DNA of 11,756 nt from positions 1 to 11,756 of the forward strand of contig JAUWHM010000064.1 of NCBI GenBank assembly GCA_030605915.1. Reading direction: 5' to 3'. The number at the start of each line of letters is the position of its first letter. The stretch's first letter is position 1. Source of the stretch: Nitrospirota bacterium. Lineage in GTDB: Bacteria > NPL-UPA2 > JAGMAN01. The position numbers and the translations under genes are program-made. The notes beneath the pieces were generated by a model. That model saw only the letters and a program-made list of their open reading frames with translations. It did no database searches and was not told where the DNA came from. Below, one piece after another: positions 6,398-11,756 of the stretch.

Positions 6398-7606
6398 ATG
6401 AAGTGCGTAATGGTCATTCCATCTTACTGGGGAAGGCAAAAGAAGATAGGGGTGAAGAAGGGAGATATAACCTATGACCACCCAACTGCCCTTGATGAGG
6501 AGGGTACCCTCAGTCGCTGTCTGGAGAGTATAAGGCTACTGAAGGACAGAGATTTCACTCTAATTATTATCGGGGCGGCTACAAGTGCGGATATTTCCAG
6601 AAGGGTTGAAGAGAAGATAACTGAGATTATCAAATCGGCCCGTACTGGAATTAGAACATATCTCTTCAGTCATTCCCACCTGGATAGAATTCATAAGGTA
6701 ATTGGCAGAGAAGAGTTCCTTAATCTGTTGCAGATGGAAGGCTACTCCCCCATCCGCAACTTATGCTTACTTTGTGGAGAGATCTTCCAGGCGGAAGCAG
6801 TCATCTTCATTGATGATGATGAGGTATTTGAGGACCCCCATTTCCTTAAAAAGGCCAAAGAATTCATCGGGAGGAAAGTGAATGGAAAGGAAGTTAGGGC
6901 AGTAGCTGGCTATTACCTTCAGCCCGATGGGGATTATCATCTTAAGAAAGAAATCAAGCCCTGGATGGTCTACTGGGACAACATGGAGAAGATGAACGAA
7001 GCTTTCGAAAACATTATTGGAAAGGAGCCGAGGCTGAAGGAGACTCCCTTTGTTTTCGGAGGGAATATGGTCGTTCACAGAGACCTATATAGAACCGTCC
7101 CCTTCGATCCTAATGTCCCCCGGGGAGAGGATATTGACTATCTGATGAATGCCCGCATGTTTGGTTTCCACTTCTTCCTCGATAACCAGCTTTCCATAAA
7201 ACACCTGCCTCCTCCCAATCCCAATCCCACCTGGCTCCAACTGCGCAAGGACATTCATCGCTTCGTCTTCGAGCGAGAGAAGATACGCTCTCAGAGGAGA
7301 CTCTCGGGCATGACCCTGGTCCGAGCTGAAGAGTTTGACCCTTATCCGGGAGCGTTTTTGAAGGAAGACCTAAAAGAGAAGGTATATAAATCTAACGGGT
7401 TGCTGGCTATGGAATATCTCCTCAAGGGGGAGAGGAAAGGCTGTCAGGAAGCCCTGAACAATATATTAGAAGTGAAGAGGGCAAAGCCCCAGTTCAATCC
7501 CTTTGACAATCTGCGCTCTCTTCAAAAAAGGTGGCAAGCGTTGATGTCTTACCTCTCTAAACCAGAAATACATTCAAGGGTGAGAAAGATCTTGGGTGAA
7601 GGATAA
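6398..7606 (+). CDS. GT-A-fold glycosyltransferase-like protein
   Basis: This 402-residue soluble protein looks like a family 2-type glycosyltransferase, though I cannot name its substrate. The N terminus CVMVIPSYWGR resembles the first beta strand of a GT-A fold. YDHPTALDEEGTLSRCLESI follows, as in nucleotide-sugar transferases that start with a sugar-donor loop and helix. VIFIDDDEVFEDP carries Asp139-Asp140-Asp141, a DxD-like metal and donor site. FVFGGNMVVHRDLY (from residue 218) and RGEDIDYLMNA (from residue 242) resemble the acceptor/catalytic ED region, and His269 lies in KHLPPP. The C-terminal 110 residues are helical and charged and match nothing I recognise. No membrane segment or signal peptide is evident. 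ATG 6398 follows AAGGGGAC with good spacing. It is the last plus-strand gene before the tRNA and may be transcribed with moeA, 53 nt upstream. Confidence 0.65.
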   Translation: MKCVMVIPSYWGRQKKIGVKKGDITYDHPTALDEEGTLSRCLESIRLLKDRDFTLIIIGAATSADISRRVEEKITEIIKSARTGIRTYLFSHSHLDRIHKVIGREEFLNLLQMEGYSPIRNLCLLCGEIFQAEAVIFIDDDEVFEDPHFLKKAKEFIGRKVNGKEVRAVAGYYLQPDGDYHLKKEIKPWMVYWDNMEKMNEAFENIIGKEPRLKETPFVFGGNMVVHRDLYRTVPFDPNVPRGEDIDYLMNARMFGFHFFLDNQLSIKHLPPPNPNPTWLQLRKDIHRFVFEREKIRSQRRLSGMTLVRAEEFDPYPGAFLKEDLKEKVYKSNGLLAMEYLLKGERKGCQEALNNILEVKRAKPQFNPFDNLRSLQKRWQALMSYLSKPEIHSRVRKILGEG

Positions 7607-7629
7607 GGTCGGGGGTTCTCAGATTATAG

Positions 7630-7702
7630 TGGAGGCAAGGGGATTTGAACCCCTGACCTGTTGCATGCGAAGCAACCGCTCTCCCAACTGAGCTATGCCC
7701 CC
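7630..7702 (-). tRNA. tRNA-Ala (anticodon CGC)
   Basis: The minus strand folds into a complete 73-nt cloverleaf: acceptor arms GGGGGCA and TGCCTCC, D arm GCTC/GAGC, anticodon stem GTTGC/GCAAC with loop TTCGCAT, a 5-nt variable loop, and T arm AGGGG/CCCCT with TTCAAAT. The anticodon CGC reads GCG codons. The G3-U70 wobble pair, the classic alanine identity element, is present, and base 73 is A. The 3' CCA is not encoded, so it must be added after transcription. The gene is convergent with the glycosyltransferase gene, 23 nt away. No terminator hairpin is seen downstream of it. Confidence 0.97.
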
Positions 7703-7717
7703 CAAAATTACTCGTAT

Positions 7718-7747
7718 AGTTTACCATAAGCAGGAGCTTCTTAGCAA
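7718..7747 (-). promoter_or_regulatory. Candidate promoter of the tRNA-Ala gene
   Basis: On the minus strand TTGCTA (7742-7747) and TAAACT (7718-7723) match the sigma-70 -35 and -10 hexamers at 4 of 6 positions each, with an 18-bp spacer. Transcription would begin roughly 9 nt before the mature tRNA 5' end. The match is modest. Confidence 0.35.
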
Positions 7748-7756
7748 CAAAAAACC

Positions 7757-7776
7757 TGCGTTAGCATGCGTTAGCA
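7757..7776. repeat. Perfect tandem 10-bp direct repeat upstream of the PilZ promoter
   Basis: TGCGTTAGCA occurs twice without a gap (7757-7766 and 7767-7776), ending 17 bp before the -35 box of the PilZ-gene promoter. A related TTAGCAA lies at 7741-7747, overlapping the candidate tRNA -35 box. A 10-bp repeat places both copies on nearly the same face of the helix, as expected for a regulator binding site; the function is inferred. Confidence 0.5.
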
Positions 7777-7793
7777 ATTTCGCAATTTTTTAT

Positions 7794-7822
7794 TTGACAT
7801 GATTTGTTCCCGGTGTTATTAT
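7794..7822 (+). promoter_or_regulatory. Sigma-70-type promoter of the PilZ gene, predicted leaderless
   Basis: TTGACA (7794-7799, perfect -35) and TATTAT (7817-7822, 5 of 6 for -10) are separated by exactly 17 bp. Transcription should start around 7828-7833, while the only reasonable start codon is ATG 7833. The 5' leader would therefore be 0-5 nt, and no Shine-Dalgarno sequence precedes the ATG. This is the best promoter match in the window. Confidence 0.75.
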
Positions 7823-7832
7823 TGAATAGTCC

Positions 7833-8243
7833 ATGAGAAAGAAGCCAGATTTAGAGTCAGAGAGGCGAAGATATATACGGCTCCGGCCAAAGGAACCTAT
7901 CTCTGTCCGATTCAAAGTGATTGAGGAAAGTAGAAAGAGAAAGGTAGCCGCGGCTGACCGGGCAAAGACGAGAAGTGTGAGCGCCGGGGGGATGTTCTTA
8001 GAGATACCTCTTCTGGAGCCAAAGATGTTAGAGGGACTTCTCAGAGGAACTCATATCCTCTCCCTGGAGATAGACATCCCCAACGCTCCTCATTCCATTA
8101 AGGCCTTGGCCAGAGTGATCTGGGTGGAGGGAGAAAAGGGAGTGAAATCCGATAGGTATGGAGTGGGATTATCCTTCCTTGGTATCAGAGAAGATGACCG
8201 AGACAAAATCATGAATTATGTGATCGATACATATTCTGGCTAA
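7833..8243 (+). CDS. PilZ-domain protein (candidate c-di-GMP receptor)
   Basis: The 136-residue protein is a stand-alone PilZ domain, a beta-barrel that binds cyclic di-GMP and relays it to motility, envelope or polysaccharide functions. ERRRYIRL near the N terminus supplies the RxxxR motif (Arg12 and Arg16). TRSVSAGGMFLEI supplies the second motif, but the usual Asp/Asn is Ser48 (SVSAGG instead of D/N-x-S-x-x-G). The later strand pattern, ARVIWVE followed by YGVGLSFLGIRED, is typical. Between the two motifs lies a charged stretch with KRK and RAKTR. It has its own strong promoter and no Shine-Dalgarno sequence. It is convergent with the small basic protein gene, with only 9 bp between stop codons. 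The effector partner is unknown. Confidence 0.85.
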   Translation: MRKKPDLESERRRYIRLRPKEPISVRFKVIEESRKRKVAAADRAKTRSVSAGGMFLEIPLLEPKMLEGLLRGTHILSLEIDIPNAPHSIKALARVIWVEGEKGVKSDRYGVGLSFLGIREDDRDKIMNYVIDTYSG

Positions 8244-8252
8244 GGCATATAT

Positions 8253-8411
8253 TCATCTTTCCGGTTTCACTTTAGGAAGGCCGGAGATGGGATCTCCTTC
8301 CTTCCATTTTCCCCTCTCTTTCAATATCTTGATCCGTTCCGAACGCTTGAGCACAGTGCGATGCTGTTTACGTCGGCCACCCGATGATTTTAGACTGGAG
8401 TGCTGGGTCAT
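8253..8411 (-). CDS. Small basic protein (52 residues)
   Basis: The start chosen is ATG at 8411 (minus strand), preceded by GAGGAG (8421-8426) with 9 nt spacing. The frame can be read open further upstream to 8477, but that extension covers the leader and is not expected to be translated. The 52-residue product starts MTQHSSLKSSG and continues through VLKRSERIKILKERGKWKEGD to SGLPKVKPER. It is rich in Lys and Arg, without membrane segments or cysteines. The GKWKEGD and GLPKVK pattern resembles the small basic protein family (I recall TIGR04137) found in Verrucomicrobia, Chlamydiae and relatives; its function is not established, though its composition suggests RNA or ribosome binding. It is convergent with the PilZ gene and divergent from lptF. 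Confidence 0.8.
   Translation of the reverse strand: MTQHSSLKSSGGRRKQHRTVLKRSERIKILKERGKWKEGDPISGLPKVKPER
8275..8310 (+). terminator. Candidate terminator of the PilZ transcript, inside the small basic protein gene
   Basis: GGAAGG (8275-8280) and GGAGAT (8283-8288) pair with ATCTCC (8292-8297) and CCTTCC (8300-8305), giving two 6-bp stems around a symmetric 2x2 internal loop, a GGG loop and a following ATTTT. It lies 32 nt past the PilZ stop, in sense for that transcript. The short T run makes it a weak terminator by sequence. On the other strand the same bases encode the GKWKEGDPISGLPK region. Confidence 0.45.
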
Positions 8412-8434
8412 AGCGGTCTTCTCCTCTAAAAATA

Positions 8435-8479
8435 GCTTGCCACCCCTAAGTTTCGGCTTCACGTAAGAGTGCTGCAAGC
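8435..8479 (-). promoter_or_regulatory. Leader hairpin upstream of the small basic protein gene
   Basis: In the predicted leader, GCTTGC (genome 8474-8479) pairs with GCAAGC (8435-8440), and inside it CACTC pairs with GGGTG (8467-8471 with 8441-8445, one G-U), with a 2-nt bulge. The stem is followed by TATTTTTA and then the GAGGAG ribosome site. A GC-containing stem followed by a U-rich run just before the Shine-Dalgarno resembles an attenuator or a protein-binding leader. The 5' strand of the hairpin carries the sequence shared with the moeA insertion. Confidence 0.45.
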
Positions 8480-8494
8480 GAAAGTATTAATTCT

Positions 8495-8523
8495 ATGGTA
8501 GCATATATCAGAAAAGAGGTCAA
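8495..8523 (-). promoter_or_regulatory. Candidate promoter of the small basic protein gene
   Basis: On the minus strand TTGACC (8518-8523, 5 of 6 for -35) and TACCAT (8495-8500, 4 of 6 for -10) are 17 bp apart. The predicted start near 8488 would give a leader of about 77 nt containing the hairpin at 8435-8479. Confidence 0.5.
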
Positions 8524-8570
8524 GATAAATATTGTTGTTGGTGGAAATGGGAAGTTTGAGAAAAATAGTA

Positions 8571-8576
8571 TATAAT
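8571..8576 (+). promoter_or_regulatory. -10 box of lptF, predicted leaderless
   Basis: TATAAT, a perfect -10 hexamer, ends 7 nt before the lptF ATG at 8584, so transcription would begin at or next to the start codon. There is no Shine-Dalgarno sequence. The -35 position (TGGGAA at 8548-8553 with a 17-bp spacer) is poor, so the promoter may need an activator or another sigma factor. Confidence 0.5.
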
Positions 8577-8583
8577 TTAGCCG

Positions 8584-9729
8584 ATGAAGATTCTCAATGT
8601 ATATATCGTTAAGGAGTTCTTTCCCCTCTTCCTCCTTGCCTTCCTGGTCTTCACCTTCATCCTCCTTTTAGGAAATATGCTTGAGCTTATCGAGATGTCC
8701 GCTAAGGGAGGCTTATTTGCCCTGAAACTGATTATCTACATCCCTCTTTTCTCCCTCTGTTATTCGCTTCCCATGGCCACCCTGGCGGCAACTATGATGA
8801 GCTTCGGCCGGCTATCTCAGGACAATGAGATAGTGGCTGTGGAGGCCAGTGGAATAAAGGTCTTTTCTCTATTTATCCCCATTTTCTTCATTGGCTTCCT
8901 TCTCAGCCTTCTCTCCCTTCATTTGAACAGTGAAGTTGTCCCACGGGCCAGGTATCGCTTTGAATCTATAACCCGGGAATTGGGAGTTAAAAAACCTACC
9001 CTCCTTTTCCAGGAGAGGGTTTTCATTAAGGACTTTGGCCAGTACCGGCTCTTTATTGAGAAGGTGAAGGGGCATCATCTATATGGCGTTCACATCTGGG
9101 AGTTAAGAGAAGAAAGCCCTCCTCTGACCATATTTGCTAAGAAGGGGGAGATAATGCCTGAGAAGGGAGAGGAGGGGCTAACACTGAAGTTGATTGAGGG
9201 GATGAGGGAAGAAGTCGATCCGGAAAGGGCAGGAGAATATCGCCGAACTAACTTTGACACTTACTACTTTACTCTCTCTCTGGCTTCACCTCAGGAAGGA
9301 AAGGTCAATAAAAGGCCCAAGCATATGACCATCCAGGAGCTAAGGGACAAGATAGAACAGATCACGATGCAGGAGCCAGGGTTAGAGCCCCGCCTGGAGT
9401 TGTCGTTAACAGAGGAGAAGATAAAGGAGCTGAAAGGGAAGGTGGTCTATCCACTCTTGGTTGAGATTAACAGGAAGATATCCTTAGCCTTTGCCTGCCT
9501 CACCTTTGTCCTCATTGGAGCTCCCCTTGGAGTTGTCGTTAAGAAGGGTGGAAAGTCAATAGGGTTTGGATTGAGTTTTTTCCTCATCCTCATCTACTAT
9601 ATAATGATGATGTTGGGAGAATCACTGGGAGAGAGGGGCGTGCTTCCTCCAACCCTGACCATGTGGGCGCCAACTGTTCTCCTCGGCGGCGTAGGCTCCT
9701 TTCTCATCTTCAGGAGGATTGAGCATTGA
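8584..9729 (+). CDS. lptF: LPS export ABC transporter permease, LptF/LptG family (first copy)
   Basis: This is one of the paired inner-membrane permeases that, with the ATPase LptB, extract lipopolysaccharide and pass it to the periplasmic bridge. The 381-residue protein has the family layout: TM1 at about residues 12-32, two more segments at about 48-70 and 96-118, a periplasmic beta-jellyroll-like domain (about 125-275), and three C-terminal segments (about 297-319, 324-345, 353-375). Family motifs include MSFGRLSQDNEIVAVEASGIKV and EINRKISLAFACLTFVLIGAPLGV. It starts like other family members, MKILNVYIVKEF. The linker before EINRKIS seems longer than usual. It overlaps the second permease gene by 4 bp (TTGA). 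Assignment as LptF rather than LptG rests on order and general similarity. No lptB, lptA or lptC is in the window. Confidence 0.9.
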   Translation: MKILNVYIVKEFFPLFLLAFLVFTFILLLGNMLELIEMSAKGGLFALKLIIYIPLFSLCYSLPMATLAATMMSFGRLSQDNEIVAVEASGIKVFSLFIPIFFIGFLLSLLSLHLNSEVVPRARYRFESITRELGVKKPTLLFQERVFIKDFGQYRLFIEKVKGHHLYGVHIWELREESPPLTIFAKKGEIMPEKGEEGLTLKLIEGMREEVDPERAGEYRRTNFDTYYFTLSLASPQEGKVNKRPKHMTIQELRDKIEQITMQEPGLEPRLELSLTEEKIKELKGKVVYPLLVEINRKISLAFACLTFVLIGAPLGVVVKKGGKSIGFGLSFFLILIYYIMMMLGESLGERGVLPPTLTMWAPTVLLGGVGSFLIFRRIEH

Positions 9730-10805
9730 GGATCCTGGATCGCTATATAGCCAGGGGGTTTCTGACCTGTTACCTCTGTGCCCTGTTAACTTTCGTCGCT
9801 CTATATTTAATAGTTGACCTGTTTACTAACTCCGATGAATGGATACAGGCCAGGATGCCTGTCTCAACCATAACCCGTTACTATCTGAATTATGTGCCCA
9901 ATGTCTTCATCCTTGTCGGCCCGGTGGCCTTGCTTCTGGCCACTCTCTTCGGATTGGGGAGGCTCTCCAGGAATAACGAACTTACGGCAATAGCGGCAAG
10001 CGGGATAAGCCTTTATCGAACTTTGCTCCCCTTGCTTCTCATTGCTTTCCTGGTTAGCCTCGTCACCATATTCGTCAATGAATTAATCGTCCCCAGGACA
10101 GTCAGGAAGGCAAATGAGATAAAGAGGATGAGAAAGGAGAGAAATCCAGATTTACATATTTACAGCGATATTCAGATGTGTGGAGAGGAAGGGAATATGT
10201 TTTATATCAAAACCTTTGATAGCCGCAGAAACACCATGAAGGGACTGCAGATTCTCAAATACTCTAAGGGCGGTTCTATAGAGTTGAGAGTGGATGCTGA
10301 GGAAGCTAAATGGTCAGATGGCCGATGGCGCCTCCTCAATGGATTCTTGCGCCGATATGATGAGAAGGGAAATGTGGCTGAAGAGGTGCAGCCACTCAGG
10401 GAACTTGATATTCCCGAAACTCCTGAAGATTTTTTGGCTGGCCCACGTAGAAGCGAAGAACTCAGTTTCCGGGAGCTGAAAGGGCATATAGAGACCCTTG
10501 TCGCAAGGGGGTTACCAAGAAGGGAACTTGGAAGGGAACTTGTAGGGCTTCATTCAAAGGTCTCCCTTCCCCTGGCCAATCTGGTTATCCTCCTCACCGG
10601 GATACCATTTGCTCTGCGCACCCGCCGCCGCGGGATAGTCGCTGAATTCGGCAAGGCCATCGGAATAGGCTTCATCTACCTGGCTTTTTTCAGGTTAGGA
10701 CAGTTCCTGGGGCAGGGCCTCTTACCTACCGTGGTGGGCGCCTGGCTGGCCAATATCGTCTTTGCCACGGGAGGCATTGTTCTGCTCCATAAAAGTAGAA
10801 GATGA
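9726..10805 (+). CDS. lptG: LPS export ABC transporter permease, LptF/LptG family (second copy)
   Basis: The 359-residue partner of the preceding gene shares its architecture: MRILDRYIARGFL opening into TM1, PVALLLATLFGLGRLSRNNELTAIAASGISLYRTLLP as the family signature around TM2 and the cytoplasmic coupling helix, a periplasmic domain from about 125 to 265, then C-terminal TM segments beginning VSLPLANLVILLTGIPFALRT. It is expected to form the LptB2FG complex with the first permease. The TTG start at 9726 overlaps the upstream TGA stop in a 4-bp TTGA, implying translational coupling. No separate Shine-Dalgarno is obvious, but the upstream AGGAGG at 9711-9716 lies at a workable distance. The gene ends 62 bp before the convergent ahcY, with a branched palindrome between. 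Confidence 0.9.
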   Translation: MRILDRYIARGFLTCYLCALLTFVALYLIVDLFTNSDEWIQARMPVSTITRYYLNYVPNVFILVGPVALLLATLFGLGRLSRNNELTAIAASGISLYRTLLPLLLIAFLVSLVTIFVNELIVPRTVRKANEIKRMRKERNPDLHIYSDIQMCGEEGNMFYIKTFDSRRNTMKGLQILKYSKGGSIELRVDAEEAKWSDGRWRLLNGFLRRYDEKGNVAEEVQPLRELDIPETPEDFLAGPRRSEELSFRELKGHIETLVARGLPRRELGRELVGLHSKVSLPLANLVILLTGIPFALRTRRRGIVAEFGKAIGIGFIYLAFFRLGQFLGQGLLPTVVGAWLANIVFATGGIVLLHKSRR

Positions 10806-10818
10806 AAGGTAACCCTTT

Positions 10819-10868
10819 AGCCATACGAAGCTTCGGCTATGCCGAAACTTGATTCTGTTCGAATGGCT
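10819..10868. terminator. Branched palindrome between convergent lptG and ahcY
   Basis: Outer arms AGCCAT-a-CGAA (10819-10829) and TTCG-a-ATGGCT (10858-10868) pair with one mismatch. Inside, TTCGGC (10832-10837), loop TAT and GCCGAA (10841-10846) form a perfect 6-bp hairpin extended by AAG/CTT. The ahcY stop codon lies just past the right arm. The position suits a bidirectional terminator, but neither strand has a strong T run. GCCGAAACTT (10841-10850) recurs on the minus strand at 8449-8458. Confidence 0.55.
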
Positions 10869-11756
10869 TAAGTGCCCAGCTCCCAGGAGGTGAGATATCT
10901 TTTTTGCTCGGAAGTTAATGAATCTATCTGAAGGTGCATTGATTTCAGTTTAAGGCGGGCGATCTCGGCATCTATCCTGGAGGGAACTGAATAGACCTTC
11001 TTCTCCAAACTTCGGCCTTCCTTAGCGATAAATTCAGCCGAAAGGGCTTGATTGGCAAAGCTCATATCCATAACTGCTGCCGGATGCCCTTCGGCTGCGG
11101 CAAGATTGATAAGGCGTCCTTCACCCAAAAGGTTTATTCTGCGTCCACTAGTTAAAGTGTATTCTTCAACGAAGTCTCTTACCTTTCTCTTTCGTTTGGC
11201 TAACTTCTTCAAACTTTTTAAGTCTATCTCCACATTAAAATGACCAGCGTTAGCCAATATTGCTCCATCTTTCATCAACTTGAAATGTTCCTCCCTGATG
11301 ACGCTGATGTCACCACTCACGGTAACGAAGATATCTCCTTCCTTAGCCGCCCTCTTGAGAGGCATCACCTGGTAACCATCCATGGCGGCCTCCAGGGCCT
11401 TTAATGGATCAACTTCAGTGATAATCACCTTAGACCCCATTCCTTTAGCCCGGGAAGCTACCCCCCTCCCACACCAGCCGTAACCGCAAACCACCACCGA
11501 CTTTCCAGCCAGGAGCAAGTTAGTTGCTCTCAAGATGCCATCGATTGTTGACTGACCAGTCCCATAACGGTTATCGAAGAAACGCTTGGTGGGAGTATCG
11601 TTAACAGCAATGAGGGGAAACATGAGAAGACCTTTTCTCTCTAAGCTCCGAAGTCGCACTACCCCGGTAGTGGTCTCCTCCGTCCCTCCCAACATATTTT
11701 TTGCCAAGTCCTTTCTCTTAGAATGAACGGCAGATACCAGGTCAGCTCCGTCGTCC
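10868..11756 (-). CDS. ahcY: Adenosylhomocysteinase, C-terminal 295 residues
   Basis: The enzyme hydrolyses S-adenosylhomocysteine to adenosine and homocysteine, using bound NAD, and so relieves product inhibition of methyltransferases. The frame is open to the window end (first full codon at 11755), so roughly 115-130 N-terminal residues are missing. TTG at 11707 is an internal codon. Visible blocks in order: DDGADLVSAVHSKRKDL, GGTEETTTGVVRL, DNRYGTGQS at the NAD site, the Rossmann glycine motif CGYGWCGRGVA, NAGHFNVEID, and GEGRLINLAAAEGHPAAVMDMSFANQA. The protein ends in WELGT without the C-terminal KY/RY tail of eukaryotic enzymes, like archaeal and thermophile-type members as I recall them. 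It is convergent with lptG, with 62 bp between. Confidence 0.95.
   Translation of the reverse strand, partial: DDGADLVSAVHSKRKDLAKNMLGGTEETTTGVVRLRSLERKGLLMFPLIAVNDTPTKRFFDNRYGTGQSTIDGILRATNLLLAGKSVVVCGYGWCGRGVASRAKGMGSKVIITEVDPLKALEAAMDGYQVMPLKRAAKEGDIFVTVSGDISVIREEHFKLMKDGAILANAGHFNVEIDLKSLKKLAKRKRKVRDFVEEYTLTSGRRINLLGEGRLINLAAAEGHPAAVMDMSFANQALSAEFIAKEGRSLEKKVYSVPSRIDAEIARLKLKSMHLQIDSLTSEQKRYLTSWELGT

Noticed and set aside
7607..7629. Possible terminator between the glycosyltransferase gene and the convergent tRNA
   Set aside because: The 23 bp contain no stem with a T run on either strand.
8412..8477. 22-residue N-terminal extension of the small basic protein
   Set aside because: It would start with an alternative codon without a ribosome site and would place the GAGGAG ribosome site inside the gene; the 52-residue form matches the family length.
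11705..11707. TTG as the start of adenosylhomocysteinase
   Set aside because: The frame continues upstream to the window end with conserved residues (DDGADLV and so on), so the gene is truncated by the window, not started here.

Overview
This window looks like a chromosomal segment of a Gram-negative bacterium. It encodes a LptF/LptG lipopolysaccharide-export permease pair. It also carries a 52-residue basic protein resembling the small basic protein family that I recall from the Planctomycetes-Verrucomicrobia-Chlamydiae group and relatives such as Omnitrophota. That placement is an inference from one small protein plus general gene style. Apart from the first 357 bases, which are AT-rich, base composition looks even and moderate in GC. 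Gene density is high, and no insertion sequence, rRNA or CRISPR array is visible.

Layout: (1) 1-4484, plus strand: the 3' end of a YhcG-type PDDEXK nuclease overlapping purC, then GTP-dependent PEP carboxykinase and a class I aminotransferase. (2) 4490-6344, plus strand: a HycI-type [NiFe]-hydrogenase maturation protease and MoeA, closely spaced behind the aminotransferase. (3) 6398-7606: a GT-A-fold glycosyltransferase-like gene. (4) 7630-7702, minus strand: tRNA-Ala(CGC). (5) 7833-8411: a PilZ-domain protein convergent with the small basic protein. (6) 8584-10805: lptF and lptG, overlapping by 4 bp. (7) 10868-end, minus strand: adenosylhomocysteinase, cut by the window edge.

Metabolically, PEPCK and the aminotransferase link oxaloacetate to PEP and to aspartate. 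The hydrogenase protease and MoeA supply maturation of a [NiFe]-hydrogenase and of molybdenum/tungsten cofactor enzymes such as formate dehydrogenase. That fits an anaerobe using H2 or formate. No hydrogenase or dehydrogenase structural gene is in view.

The most unusual signal is a set of short in-frame insertions, rich in inverted or direct repeats, in three consecutive genes (aminotransferase about 27 nt, hydrogenase protease 57 nt, moeA about 75-78 nt). Each falls where the protein family normally has a short loop, so the reading frames survive. Part of the moeA insert recurs in the leader of the small basic protein gene, as a version that looks internally shortened. A branched palindrome also sits between lptG and ahcY. 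Together these suggest a family of small palindromic elements that tolerate insertion inside coding sequence, comparable in behaviour to Rickettsia palindromic elements. A second theme is regulatory: the PilZ gene and lptF both start within about 10 nt of a -10 box and lack a Shine-Dalgarno sequence, which predicts leaderless mRNAs, whereas several other genes here have clear Shine-Dalgarno sites.
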